A stretch of DNA of 64,000 bases from an uncultured Prevotellaceae bacterium (GCA_937910905.1 CALEPV010000097.1:9998-73997), one strand, 5' to 3'. Positions 34,401 to 43,131 are shown, counted from the first letter of the stretch. A program made the numbers and translations. The notes: generated from the sequence alone by a model not told the origin.

Positions 34401-36872
34401 ACCCTCTACAACGACCAGTCGGCCATCGACAAGGACGAGTACCTGACGCGCTTCCCCTTCTACCGCCACATACTGAATACCCACCGCTATATAGCGGCCT
34501 ACTTCCTGTTTGGCGACTATGACGCTGACAATGTGGAGGAGATAGGCCACTGGGTACTCAGCACGCAGACGGCAGCCTACCCCATCGTGGAGGACTGGCA
34601 GACCAATACTAAGCGAACCATCGTGGACATCAACGACAACCTGCCCACGACGACAGCCGACTATGCCGGCCGCCTGCTGACGGACATGGGCAGCGGCGGC
34701 TATCTGACCGTCAATGTCAGCATCAACGGCAACAGCTACTCCTCGCAGCTGCCCATCACCGACATGGACACCCTGCGCTACGACTACACCTGGGGCAAGG
34801 TGGTGCTGCCCTTTGCCAACGAATACAGCGGATGGACGCGCAACTACAGCAAGGTATGCACGGGGTGGAAGATTACCAGCATCACCGGCGGCACGGAGGG
34901 AACCTATCAGCACTATAACATGGCCGACCGCGACTGCACGGCCAAGGACCTCTACGCCAACTCCGGCTATATCTTTGCCCAGGGCGGATATTACGTGGTG
35001 CCCTACGGCGTGACGTCCATCAGCATCGAGGCCCACTTCGCCAATGCCTTCTATCTGAGCGACCCTACCTACGAGACAGGCTTCACGGCCAACTATGCCA
35101 CCGCCAACCCCTTGGGCGGCAGCGTGCCGGAGAGCTATCACGGGCAGACGGTATATACAAGTCTGGAGATGCTGGTAGCCGACCTTGCCGAGACCAACAC
35201 CCCGCACGACCAGGCCATCGTGCTCGTGGGCAACTACCACTTCAACGTCACCAGCAGCACCAACGGCTTCAATGTCCGTAAGGCCGTGACCATCATGAGC
35301 ACCGACGAGGACAATAACCAGGAGCCCGACTACGGATGGTACACCAGCAATGCCCAAGGCCGACTGGAAGTGCCGGCCCTGCGGTTTGACTTCGTGCCAA
35401 ACATCGAGATGGGCATGGCGGCACGTGTCACCAACACCACCCGCTATCCGGGCATCGGCATCTGGCACGCCCGCGGGTGGTTTGAGCTCACGGAGACCTG
35501 CGTCAGCATCATGTCGCAGTGCGAAATCAACTCGTCCGACTTCCTCAGCACCGACAACGGCAAGGGCAACAACCGCTGGATAGCCAACAGCGGATGCTTC
35601 GTGCAGATTGTCCGCGCCCGCGACAACAACTGCACCAAACTGAGCTACATACAGATTGGAGGCAACGCCTACGTGGAGGAGTTCTACCCGGGTTCCCATA
35701 CCGACGAGGCACGTGCCAACACCATCGTACCCATCGTTGTGACGGGCGGCGAGGTGAAGGAGTGTTTCATGAGCGGCTATGCGGCAGGCGGCACACTCAC
35801 GGGCGACACGATACGTTTCTGGTGTACCGGCGGAAAAATCCACAAGTACCTGGGATGCTATATGGAGGAACCTGTCGAGGCCGGCCTAAAAGCCAAGATT
35901 GACCATGCCCTGATAGGCCGTTTCTTTGGCGGTGGCACCTCGTCTTCGGCACGCATCAAGGGCGACATCAACGTGACCATTAACAACAGCAAAGTAGACT
36001 TTTACTGCGGCGGACCCGAGTTTGGCGACATGTACAGCGGCAAGACTGTCACGACCCGTGCCACCAACACCATCTTCGGCAATTACTATGGGGCCGGCTT
36101 TGGTGGTACGTCCCTCACATACGTCCGCAACGAGCAGATGATTAACGAAATTTCTGGTGCTACGATGACCTACCCCATCGCCTTCACCGAATACACCAAC
36201 CGACGCCTTAACGCACGAAGCGACAACAGCATCGCCACCTGCTACAAGTTCGAGTACATCTACCACTCCAACGGCCACCAGACCGTGGCACGCTACTACA
36301 CCGGCTACGCTCTGTTCTCGCTTGCCACCACAGGCAGCATCACCAACCATCTGACGAACTGCCACATCCTGGGCGACTTCTACGGCGCAGGATGCCAGGG
36401 CAAGGTAAACGGTACCGTCACCTCCACGCTGAGCGGCTGCACCATCGACGGCGATGCCTACGGCGGCGGCTATAAGGCAGAGTCCAACGAGGTGAGCGTC
36501 TATACCGGGACGCAGCCCACCTATTCCATTTACACCCGCGAGACCGGCATCTTCTCCGGCTTCGGCACCGTGCCGCCTGATACCTACACCTGGAAGCAGG
36601 GCACCGCCGGCACCTCCAGCGAGGCCGTCAAGGAACTCTACACCAACGTGACGCTGACGGACCTCGGCAATGTCACCGGCAACGTCTCCATTCTCATCGA
36701 CGGCGGCACCGTGCACAATGTCTTCGGTGGCGGCAACGAGAGCAAGTCGCTCAGCAACACTTCCGTCAATATCCAGAATAAAGCCGTTGTCAACGGTAAC
36801 GTCTATGGTGGCGGCAACCGTGCCGAGGTGATGGGAGCAACTCATGTACAGATAGGGAAACAGATATTCTGA
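31422..36872 (+). CDS. Large (1816 aa) secreted surface protein with CHB_HEX_C-like, GLUG-like and YGGGN units
   Basis: The signal MMNRNDIYGLVCLLLSTLSLLTMGASEAWGQ starts 3 bp after the previous stop. Two or three chitobiase/beta-hexosaminidase C-terminal-like units (VTISCDPAGTAIYYTTDG; VSLSCSTPGTKIYYVRYA; VAITCSTASATIYYTLDQ) are followed by GLUG-like repeats (ISGSGAVGGLVGKIQSGSDSRVVNCYN) and, at the C-terminal end, about seven YGGGN-type units shared with the 21009 product. The protein stops after NVYGGGNRAEVMGATHVQIGKQIF, in the middle of a repeat unit and without any sorting tail. It therefore looks 3'-truncated, or secreted by another route. Last gene of the fimbria-like operon. Confidence 0.75.
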   Translation: MMNRNDIYGLVCLLLSTLSLLTMGASEAWGQTLEEGSYYIACHDKGSYSSSDPSNNYYLTAATGYFYAVNSSNVTTGVAENNGMPFLTTYKSFLHDASANAVWQVSQYVKDGTTYYRFRLQGKQLVANDPYLVTAGTNTYRRIAVHLEDVETVTDNSLFVLTKVSGKDYYTIRPKDVATSLALNPATANYDQTERYSSTGNGYGGLIGLGSSTDGNSFWYFEAYIPTPVITRSSDNVVTISCDPAGTAIYYTTDGSIPDPTDVGEGKSTQQYAAPFTLTDGTSGVKAVAVANGKTSPVVTLDVAVLFGASCSYLVQSVENSYFYLLPGTTDTYGYERLVTNSLARPTMMWYFTDAGIADGKQYYYIVNKESGKHLFYHTYLDSDSKTQHGYALDADTEAYLDNENYMFSLEQAATGYNISPKAAPTRYLNKNGGNAQSWNVNTTTNNTATTTQWNVVRATGDKMPSLTHPVSISSDSHCYYFNIANLTYSGYYLTQAANVITSTDASAWYVQEAGRDDWLIYYHIVDAATGQYLYLNKTSSWTDNPLTTKAADELTSDNADRATFVIARSFTDGQLYIVPSYFKYTAPNVYYSIYQKDNNGVLQVRSNWNSNDIKWSFTSASFQCAAPEVSYDATQGTVSLSCSTPGTKIYYVRYASADGADPDLGNATIKAALTLYDGTPVSMDGYTYIKAIAARCTDDGSDQSAVTAYGPVAFHCATPVIKMKNGQVAITCSTASATIYYTLDQEIDATNPLATTGLQTYTGPFAVDGMPVVRAFAVVGSNIANMSAIAEYDDVPTTIARASEITSMSGNYYLAEGFVDDLSAPIGSESNPFTGKIDGGYNAFSLSHSLFACVQDATIKNVVVSSATISGGVNTGALCNVVDGTSRIYNCGVLGGSISGSGAVGGLVGKIQSGSDSRVVNCYNYAAVVGGSHAAGIVGRNDGANARIALCMMYGDVTGATVISPVYSGTHTKNVSNFSEYNYYRSKANVPYTLYNDQSAIDKDEYLTRFPFYRHILNTHRYIAAYFLFGDYDADNVEEIGHWVLSTQTAAYPIVEDWQTNTKRTIVDINDNLPTTTADYAGRLLTDMGSGGYLTVNVSINGNSYSSQLPITDMDTLRYDYTWGKVVLPFANEYSGWTRNYSKVCTGWKITSITGGTEGTYQHYNMADRDCTAKDLYANSGYIFAQGGYYVVPYGVTSISIEAHFANAFYLSDPTYETGFTANYATANPLGGSVPESYHGQTVYTSLEMLVADLAETNTPHDQAIVLVGNYHFNVTSSTNGFNVRKAVTIMSTDEDNNQEPDYGWYTSNAQGRLEVPALRFDFVPNIEMGMAARVTNTTRYPGIGIWHARGWFELTETCVSIMSQCEINSSDFLSTDNGKGNNRWIANSGCFVQIVRARDNNCTKLSYIQIGGNAYVEEFYPGSHTDEARANTIVPIVVTGGEVKECFMSGYAAGGTLTGDTIRFWCTGGKIHKYLGCYMEEPVEAGLKAKIDHALIGRFFGGGTSSSARIKGDINVTINNSKVDFYCGGPEFGDMYSGKTVTTRATNTIFGNYYGAGFGGTSLTYVRNEQMINEISGATMTYPIAFTEYTNRRLNARSDNSIATCYKFEYIYHSNGHQTVARYYTGYALFSLATTGSITNHLTNCHILGDFYGAGCQGKVNGTVTSTLSGCTIDGDAYGGGYKAESNEVSVYTGTQPTYSIYTRETGIFSGFGTVPPDTYTWKQGTAGTSSEAVKELYTNVTLTDLGNVTGNVSILIDGGTVHNVFGGGNESKSLSNTSVNIQNKAVVNGNVYGGGNRAEVMGATHVQIGKQIF

Positions 36873-36969
36873 CATGACTTTTCAATACCGCAAGATGAAC
36901 AGAGTATAAAAAATAACACAATTCAAGCAATTTAATTTGGATTTATATGGATAGGATCAAAAACAAATG

Positions 36970-36977
36970 TAAATTTG
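36970..36977 (+). promoter_or_regulatory. Possible -7 box for araA (TAAATTTG)
   Basis: TAAATTTG matches TAnnTTTG, about 95 bp before the araA start. No TTTG lies at the proper distance upstream, so it is only a candidate. Confidence 0.35.
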
Positions 36978-37011
36978 TGCCCGAAATCTAATTATATTAA
37001 CTAACCTTGAC

Positions 37012-37062
37012 CCAAGCCCCATTAGGGTCCTCCGCCCATCCCCAGTGGAGTTAATAGGGGGG
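37012..37062. repeat. Intergenic GC-rich element before araA
   Basis: The segment (CTCCGCCCATCCCCAGTGGAG, then TTAATAGGGGGG) contains a short stem and ends in a word close to GGATTATAGGGGG found in the in-frame elements of the alginate-lyase gene. It ends 10 bp before the araA start. Confidence 0.45.
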
Positions 37063-37072
37063 CTATTGATTT

Positions 37073-38605
37073 ATGTTCAAAGACTTAGAGATTTGGTGGG
37101 TGACTGGCGCACAGTTGCTCTATGGAGGTGATGCTGTCATAGCTGTTGACGCTCACTCAAAGGAAATGGTTGCCGGCCTTAATGATGGTGGCAAGATACC
37201 TGTTAAAGTCGTATATAAAGGCACAGCTAACAGCTCCAAGGAAGTGGAGGCTGTAATGAAGGCTGCCAACAACGATGACAAGTGCATAGGTATCATAACA
37301 TGGATGCATACATTCTCGCCTGCCAAGATGTGGATCAAGGGTCTCCAGCGCTTGGAGAAGCCTATGCTCCACTTCCACACACAGTACAACGCCGAGATTC
37401 CCTGGGCAACCATGGACATGGACTACATGAACCTCAACCAGAGCGCCCACGGCGACATCGAGTTCGGACATATCTGCACCCGTATGCGCGTGGCTCGCAA
37501 GGTGGTCTGCGGCTACTGGAAGGACGAGCAGGCTCAGAAGCAGATTGCCGTCTGGGCACGTGTCTGCGCCGGCGTGGCCGATGCCCACGATGTACGCTGC
37601 CTCATGTTCGGCATGAACATGAACAACGTCTCCGTGACCGATGGCGACCGCGTGGAGTTCGAGCAGCGCCTGGGCTATCATGTGGACTACTACCCCGTCA
37701 GCTCGCTCATGGAGTACTTCAAGAAGGTGACCGACGCCGAGGTTGATGAACTCGTGGAGCAGTACAAGAAGGAGTATGTCATCAAGATCGACGAGAGCGG
37801 CGAAGAGGTTTACTGGGAGAAGGTGAAGAACGCCGCCAAGGCCGAGATCGCCATACGCCGTGTGCTGAAGGATGAGGGTGCCACAGCCTTCACCACCAAC
37901 TTCGACGACCTCGGTGATGCCGACATCGACCAGCCCGACTTCTGCGGCTTCGACCAGATTCCCGGCCTGGCCTCACAGCGTCTCATGGCTGAGGGCATCG
38001 GCTTCGGCGCCGAGGGCGACTGGAAGACGGCCTGCCTCTACCGCACGCTGTGGGTGATGCAGCAGGGTCTCACCAAGGGCTGCTCGTTCCTCGAGGACTA
38101 CACGCTCAACTTCGCCGGCGACCGCAGCTCGTGTCTGCAGAGCCACATGCTCGAGGTGACGCCGCTCATCGCCGTCGACAAGCCCAAGCTCGAGGTGCAC
38201 TTCCTCGGCATCGGCATCCGCAAGCAGCAGACGGCACGTCTGGTGTTCACCAGCAAGACAGGCCCCGGCATCAAGGCTACCGTCGTCGACCTCGGCAACC
38301 GCTTCCGCCTCATCTCGCAGGAGGTGGAGTGCATCGAGCCCAAGCCCATGCCCAACCTGCCCGTGGCCAGCGCCCTCTGGGTGCCGCAGCCCACGTTCGA
38401 GATCGGCGCCGGAGCATGGATCCTCGCCGGCGGCACGCACCACAGTGCCTTCTCCTACGACATCACCGAGGAGTACTGGGAGGACTTCGCTGAAATCTTC
38501 GGCATTGAGTACGTCAAGATCAACAAGCAGACCAATATCGCCGACTTCAAGCAGCAGCTGCGCAACAACGAGGTTTACTTCATGCTGAACAAGGCATTGA
38601 AGTAA
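37073..38605 (+). CDS. araA: L-arabinose isomerase
   Basis: A 510-aa cytoplasmic enzyme that converts L-arabinose to L-ribulose. Matches AraA along its whole length: WWVTGAQLLYG, IITWMHTFSPAKMWIKGLQRLEKPMLHFHTQYNAEIPW, MDMDYMNLNQSAHGDIEFG, GIGFGAEGDWKTACLYR, FLEDYTLNF, SHMLEVTPLIA, FTSKTGPGIKATVVDLGNRFRL and WILAGGTHHSAFS. The metal-binding Glu (GEGDW, LEDY) and His (SHML, GTHH) residues are present. Length is normal. It starts soon after a GC-rich repeat and ends before a strong double terminator. With the FGGY kinase at 43240 it suggests an arabinose pathway. Confidence 0.97.
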   Translation: MFKDLEIWWVTGAQLLYGGDAVIAVDAHSKEMVAGLNDGGKIPVKVVYKGTANSSKEVEAVMKAANNDDKCIGIITWMHTFSPAKMWIKGLQRLEKPMLHFHTQYNAEIPWATMDMDYMNLNQSAHGDIEFGHICTRMRVARKVVCGYWKDEQAQKQIAVWARVCAGVADAHDVRCLMFGMNMNNVSVTDGDRVEFEQRLGYHVDYYPVSSLMEYFKKVTDAEVDELVEQYKKEYVIKIDESGEEVYWEKVKNAAKAEIAIRRVLKDEGATAFTTNFDDLGDADIDQPDFCGFDQIPGLASQRLMAEGIGFGAEGDWKTACLYRTLWVMQQGLTKGCSFLEDYTLNFAGDRSSCLQSHMLEVTPLIAVDKPKLEVHFLGIGIRKQQTARLVFTSKTGPGIKATVVDLGNRFRLISQEVECIEPKPMPNLPVASALWVPQPTFEIGAGAWILAGGTHHSAFSYDITEEYWEDFAEIFGIEYVKINKQTNIADFKQQLRNNEVYFMLNKALK

Positions 38606-38650
38606 CGACCCCAGCACCTCGTGAAATAATTTAGCCCCGAATGACCATGA

Positions 38651-38724
38651 GGCTGTGTCGTTCAATATGACACAGCCCCTTATGCACGGTACGCTGTCAG
38701 CAGAGACAGCGTACTGTTTTTTTT
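38651..38724 (+). terminator. Double hairpin terminator after araA
   Basis: The first stem is GGCTGTGTC...GACACAGCC (38651-38677). The second is GTACGCTGTC-AGCAGA-GACAGCGTAC (38689-38714), followed by TG and eight T (to 38724), a textbook intrinsic terminator. Confidence 0.9.
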
Positions 38725-38928
38725 GCACCCTTAACACTGTTTAACTAAACAGGGGGGGGTAAGTGTAAACATTTGTTTACCTTCGCACCGCATAGTGTAT
38801 CTCCGTGTGCTTACGCGCACGCGTGTGCGTTCGAAAATATGTTCATACACGACAATTATGCCTTCATACACGACAATAACGCATGACATATATTCAACTA
38901 TCTACTAATTATAACTCTAACAAACAAC
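38725..38928. other. Spacer before the 1263-aa secreted protein
   Basis: Contains a run of eight G (38752-38759), a promoter-like TACCTTCG (38778-38785, one mismatch from TAnnTTTG), alternating ACGCGCACGCGTG, and two copies of TTCATACACGACAAT about 23 bp apart (38839-38879). The direct repeat could be a binding site; no gene is seen. Confidence 0.45.
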
Positions 38929-41900
38929 ATGAAGAAAATCAAACTCTTCTTGGCCGCATGTGCGGCTATGGTCAGCGTTGGCGTACAGGCTGGCGCTGAT
39001 TGGACTGCTCCTTCTGCTCCGACACGTGATGCGTATTCGACGGAGTGGGCCACACCTACCAGTGGAGAGACGTACTACATCTACAACGTCGGTGCCGGCA
39101 CGTTCCTTGGTGGCGGCCGTAATTATGGTACTCGCACCATCTCGACAATCAATAACGTGTGGGTTGATGGCGATGCCACGATCACCCCGACTGCGTGGGT
39201 TGACTATGCCCTGCCCTTCACTCTTCAAAAGAATGAGGATGGCACGTGGTATCTCATCCACAAGGGAACAGACAAGGCAAACAAGTACATGTTCTATGAA
39301 CCTACCAGCAATGGCTCTTACATAGACAACAATACCACACATGCCGGAAGCAAGTGGAATATTGTCAGCACCGACAACGGGTATCGCCTTGACATGAATG
39401 CCAAGTCGGGTCAGTACTTCGGCGTACACGCCACCAACCTTGTATCCTCAACGCTGGCTTGTACGTTTTCTGATTTCGCAAATGCCGAGTCAGACAAGTG
39501 GATATACTGGCAGTTCGTCCCCGAAAGCGAGGGCAGTGCCATCAAGACTTATGCGGCAAATTACTTCAACGAGGTTGCTCTCTACAACGCCAAGCTGGCG
39601 TATGCAGCCAAGCGTGAGACGGCACTCGGCTTTGTTGCCAAAACCGACTCCTACACCGACGAGACGGGTGCTGCCGCCACGCTGACAAATGCTGTCTATG
39701 CACAGGATGATGTCGTTGACGCAGCCACGACGGTGGCAGAGATTGAAACCGCTGGCGATGCCGTAAGCGCTGCCACCATCACCTTCCTGTCCAGCATCAT
39801 CATCACCTCCGGCTTCGACATCACCGATGTCTGGATTACAAATTCTGCACCTTATGCCAACGGCGATGGCTGGACGGCAACCAACGGTACGCGCCTGAAT
39901 GATTGGGCTTCCAACCCTGTCACATACGACTCCAGTAATCAGTGCGCAGAGATGTGGAGCAACACGGGGGCTACCTTCAAGCAGACTTTGTCTAATCTGC
40001 CGGCTGGTGCCTATCAGCTGACAGCTATCGCATTCACTCGCACAGGCTATGTCACTACTTTGAGTGCAGGTGAATCTTCCATGTCCATAGCAACTGTTAG
40101 TAGTAGTGAAGTGAATGGTCGTGATGCTGCTAAAACTTGGTTTGACAATGGCAATGGTGTGAACAACCTCAATTTCCAGTTGAACGAAGACACTGAGAGC
40201 CTTGAAATAGGTTTGACAACAGGCACTACTGGTGATGCTTGGACGGTATGGCGTTCTTTCACCCTCACCTACTATGGCGACCCTATCAACCTTGCCAAGG
40301 CCAATCTGACAGCTGCCGTGGCAACCGCCGAGGCATACGAGGGAATAGTTCCGACTGCCGTCTATTCTACAATTGCTGCTGCCATTACAGCCAATGACAA
40401 GACATACGACACCGTAGCAGACTACGATGCCGCTACTGCCGCCATCAACGCTGCCGTGAGTGCCAACGCCACCACTGCCATCATCGCCGACTATGCCCGC
40501 TACCAGAGCGTGAAGGCAGCCGCTTTAGGAATTGCTGCAGAAACGAGTACGACTGATGCAGATGCTGCTGTTAACGCTGCTACCACCACTGCAGCCATCG
40601 ATGCCGCGGTTGTCACCCTCCGTGCTGCATTCCAGACAGCACTTGCCTCTGTAGACATCCCCGCAGATCCTGGTTATATTGACGTAACCGCTGTAATGGT
40701 GGACAACGCTTCTGTAAGCACAAACACCAACTACTGGACAAAAGAAGGAACCCCCAATGGTGGTTACAGCTTCGGTGTCTGCAACTATGGCGAGTGTGAG
40801 TTCTATCTGCAGAACTTCAAGTTCTATCAGACATTGGCTATGAGCACTGGTACATGGGAGTTTGGTGTTACTGGCTTCCACCGTGCTGGTAACCACAGCA
40901 CATACTTCTATGCTGGTGATGACAAGATTCTTATTCCCGGCGTGGAAAGCGATGTCGTGAATTCTATGGCTGAAGCCAAGACCTACTTCGACAATGGCAA
41001 TGGTAAGGTTTCACTGAAGTTCGGCATTGAGGAAGCTGGCAACGTAGAAATAGGCATCGACAACCAGGATACTCAGACCGACAAGTGGACCATCTTCCGC
41101 GACTTCACGCTGAAGTACTACGGCTCTGCTGTTGACTACAGCATCTATACCGCTGCTTGGTCTGACGCACTTGCAGCCGCCAATGCTGCCAAGGAAGCTG
41201 AGGCTAATGTCAACGTGACAGGTGCTGAACTTACAGCTCTGAACGACGCCATTGCTGATGCTCCCGACGGAAGCTCAAAGGCTAACTACATCGAGAAGAC
41301 CAATGCTCTGACCGCTGCCACCAGCGCCTTCACTGCCGCCGCCGCTTCCTACGACGCGTATGTGGCTTATAAGGCTGAGACCGTTGCCCTCTTCGGCTCC
41401 GACCTCGATGTCGCCGCTCCCGCCACCGCTGCCGAGGCTGTGACCGCTGTCCAGAACCTGAACATAGCACAGTATAATAAGGTGGCTACCGACTATCCCT
41501 ACTCCCTGACCAGCAAGATTGGCGACTTCTCCAGCTGGACGGGTACCGCTACTCTCGGTGTTGATCGCACTGACGACACTCCCAACTACCTCAGCTGGGC
41601 GCATTATAGCGGTGTCGCACATGCTTACTATGAGCAATGCTCAGTCGGCTATGAAAATGCTGGTGGCTGGACCATACAGTACACCAAGACCACGACCCTG
41701 CCTGCCGGCAGCTATGTCGTGAAGGTCGCCGCCCGTTCATCCGCAGGTGTCACCAGCTCCATGAGTTGTTCTGCAACCGACGTTACCATCTCCCTGCCCT
41801 GCGCCGGCGACAACACACGCGGCATCAATACCAGCGGCGTGGCCAGCTGGAGCGATGACGACGAGTTCATCACCTACCGTGGCACCAACAACACTCCTGC

Positions 41901-42720
41901 CGCTGCCGTTGGCAACTCCGGCGCAGGCTGGCAGTGGCGCTTCCTCCCCTTCACCCTCGAAGATGAGACAGAGGTGACAATGACCTTCTATGCCGAGGCC
42001 AGCAGCCAGTACCAGTGGATGTCCATCGCCGACGGCGAGCTGCTCTCTGCCGAGAACATCGCTACCGCTGTGGCTTATGATGAGGTTGATGAAAACACCA
42101 TCACTGCTGTTGATGTTGCCAACGTGACCATCACCCGCAAGGTGAAGGAAGGCTTCAACACTGTTGTACTGCCCTTCGATCTGACAGCAGCACAGGTTGA
42201 GGCTGCCTTCGGTACGGGAACACAGGTCTATGCCTTCAGCGAGAATGGCGAGGCAGATGCTGAGAACATCACCATCAACTTCAACAAGGTTGATGCCGGC
42301 ACTATCTCTGCCAACGTTCCTGTACTTGTGAAGGCTACCAAGGCCAGCGAGTCTCAGGTATTCGAGGGCGTGGAGGTTAAGGTTGCCGAGAGCGCAACGG
42401 TTGAAGGCACGAACGCCAACTTCGTTGGTGTCTATGCTCCCGCAACTGTTGCTGCTGGTGACTACTTCATCGGTAACGGCGCCGTGTATAAGAGCGCAGG
42501 TAACACTAGCATCAAGGCATTCCGTGCTTACATCGATGTGGATAATGAAGCTGCCGGCGAGATTAAAGTCTTCATCGACGGTATCACTACCAGCATCAGC
42601 GAGATCAACGGTGTTGCCGAGAGCGAGAACGGTGCCATCTTCAATCTCGCCGGTCAGCGTGTCAGCAAGGCACAGCGCGGCATCTACATCGTGAACGGCA
42701 AGAAGGTTGCAGTGAAGTAA
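38929..42720 (+). CDS. Large secreted protein with repeated carbohydrate-binding-like domains
   Basis: A 1263-aa exported protein (signal MKKIKLFLAACAAMVSVGVQAG). After an N-terminal lectin-like region (ETYYIYNVGAGTFLGGG...YLIHKGTDKANKYMFYEP) there are three beta-sandwich-like domains at roughly residues 285-445, 580-740 and 860-1030. They share the pattern FKQTLSNLPAGAYQLTAIAFTR/FDNGNG.../TVWRSFTLTYYGD. Ala-rich helical linkers with TAAVATAEAYEG- and NAAKEAEANVN-type sequence (FIVAR-like) separate them. The C-terminal module (FNTVVLPFDLTAAQVEAAFG, SIKAFRAYIDV) and tail (FNLAGQRVSKAQRGIYIVNGKKVAVK) match the 4557 product. No catalytic domain is recognised. It probably sits on the cell surface and binds polysaccharide. 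Confidence 0.75.
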   Translation: MKKIKLFLAACAAMVSVGVQAGADWTAPSAPTRDAYSTEWATPTSGETYYIYNVGAGTFLGGGRNYGTRTISTINNVWVDGDATITPTAWVDYALPFTLQKNEDGTWYLIHKGTDKANKYMFYEPTSNGSYIDNNTTHAGSKWNIVSTDNGYRLDMNAKSGQYFGVHATNLVSSTLACTFSDFANAESDKWIYWQFVPESEGSAIKTYAANYFNEVALYNAKLAYAAKRETALGFVAKTDSYTDETGAAATLTNAVYAQDDVVDAATTVAEIETAGDAVSAATITFLSSIIITSGFDITDVWITNSAPYANGDGWTATNGTRLNDWASNPVTYDSSNQCAEMWSNTGATFKQTLSNLPAGAYQLTAIAFTRTGYVTTLSAGESSMSIATVSSSEVNGRDAAKTWFDNGNGVNNLNFQLNEDTESLEIGLTTGTTGDAWTVWRSFTLTYYGDPINLAKANLTAAVATAEAYEGIVPTAVYSTIAAAITANDKTYDTVADYDAATAAINAAVSANATTAIIADYARYQSVKAAALGIAAETSTTDADAAVNAATTTAAIDAAVVTLRAAFQTALASVDIPADPGYIDVTAVMVDNASVSTNTNYWTKEGTPNGGYSFGVCNYGECEFYLQNFKFYQTLAMSTGTWEFGVTGFHRAGNHSTYFYAGDDKILIPGVESDVVNSMAEAKTYFDNGNGKVSLKFGIEEAGNVEIGIDNQDTQTDKWTIFRDFTLKYYGSAVDYSIYTAAWSDALAAANAAKEAEANVNVTGAELTALNDAIADAPDGSSKANYIEKTNALTAATSAFTAAAASYDAYVAYKAETVALFGSDLDVAAPATAAEAVTAVQNLNIAQYNKVATDYPYSLTSKIGDFSSWTGTATLGVDRTDDTPNYLSWAHYSGVAHAYYEQCSVGYENAGGWTIQYTKTTTLPAGSYVVKVAARSSAGVTSSMSCSATDVTISLPCAGDNTRGINTSGVASWSDDDEFITYRGTNNTPAAAVGNSGAGWQWRFLPFTLEDETEVTMTFYAEASSQYQWMSIADGELLSAENIATAVAYDEVDENTITAVDVANVTITRKVKEGFNTVVLPFDLTAAQVEAAFGTGTQVYAFSENGEADAENITINFNKVDAGTISANVPVLVKATKASESQVFEGVEVKVAESATVEGTNANFVGVYAPATVAAGDYFIGNGAVYKSAGNTSIKAFRAYIDVDNEAAGEIKVFIDGITTSISEINGVAESENGAIFNLAGQRVSKAQRGIYIVNGKKVAVK

Positions 42721-42857
42721 GACGAATGTAATTTCACACGAATTATTATGAATGAGGTTCACGAATGTTCATAAATATATTTATGGTAAATAATGAATGT
42801 GATTTGTGGTAATTTGTGTGAAGAGAAGAACAGAAACCCATATTAATGTTTATAACA

Positions 42858-43037
42858 ATGAAAAAGACATATATCATTCCTGTACTGTATGTGCACCACG
42901 TGCAGATAGAAACCATGATTGCCGCCAGCATCACTGGCGTAGGCGGTAACTCCACCATCGAACTTGGCACGGGCGACACCCCCGAAGAAGCCGATGTCAA
43001 GGACGGCAACTTCTTCGGCGAGAGTATCTTCGACTAG
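42858..43037 (+). CDS. 59-aa conserved-looking small protein
   Basis: MKKTYIIPVLYVHHVQIETMIA... followed by a Gly/Ser/Thr-rich middle and an acidic C-terminus (DTPEEADVKDGNFFGESIFD). Small Bacteroidales proteins with this design (MKKTY..P start, DEADVK/FF..SIFD end) occur beside many secreted-protein genes, but I know no function for them. The start codon follows an A/T-rich leader, and two hairpins follow the stop, so it is probably expressed as a discrete unit. It may be a precursor peptide or an uncharacterised small protein. No signal peptide is evident. Confidence 0.6.
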   Translation: MKKTYIIPVLYVHHVQIETMIAASITGVGGNSTIELGTGDTPEEADVKDGNFFGESIFD

Positions 43038-43048
43038 GTCCCTAAGCG

Positions 43049-43070
43049 ACACGCTAAAGCGTGGGCTTTT
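43049..43070 (+). terminator. Short hairpin after the small gene
   Basis: CACGCTAAAGCGTG followed by GGCTTTTC, 12 bp past the stop codon. Confidence 0.5.
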
Positions 43071-43102
43071 CTTCACCCACGTGTTAAATTAGTTAATCTT
43101 GA

Positions 43103-43131
43103 AGCCCTGCGCTGTGAAGCGCGGGGCTTTT
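43103..43131 (+). terminator. Strong intrinsic terminator
   Basis: AGCCCTGCGC-TGTGAA-GCGCGGGGCT plus a short T run (one G-T pair in the stem). Confidence 0.8.

Noticed and set aside
28899..35843. Long minus-strand open frames opposite the giant surface-protein genes
   Set aside because: They are shadows of high-GC coding sequence; the plus-strand products have signal peptides and clear repeats.
38752..38759. G8 tract as a phase-variable switch
   Set aside because: It lies more than 150 bp before the start codon and upstream of the likely promoter box, so slippage would not affect a frame or core promoter.
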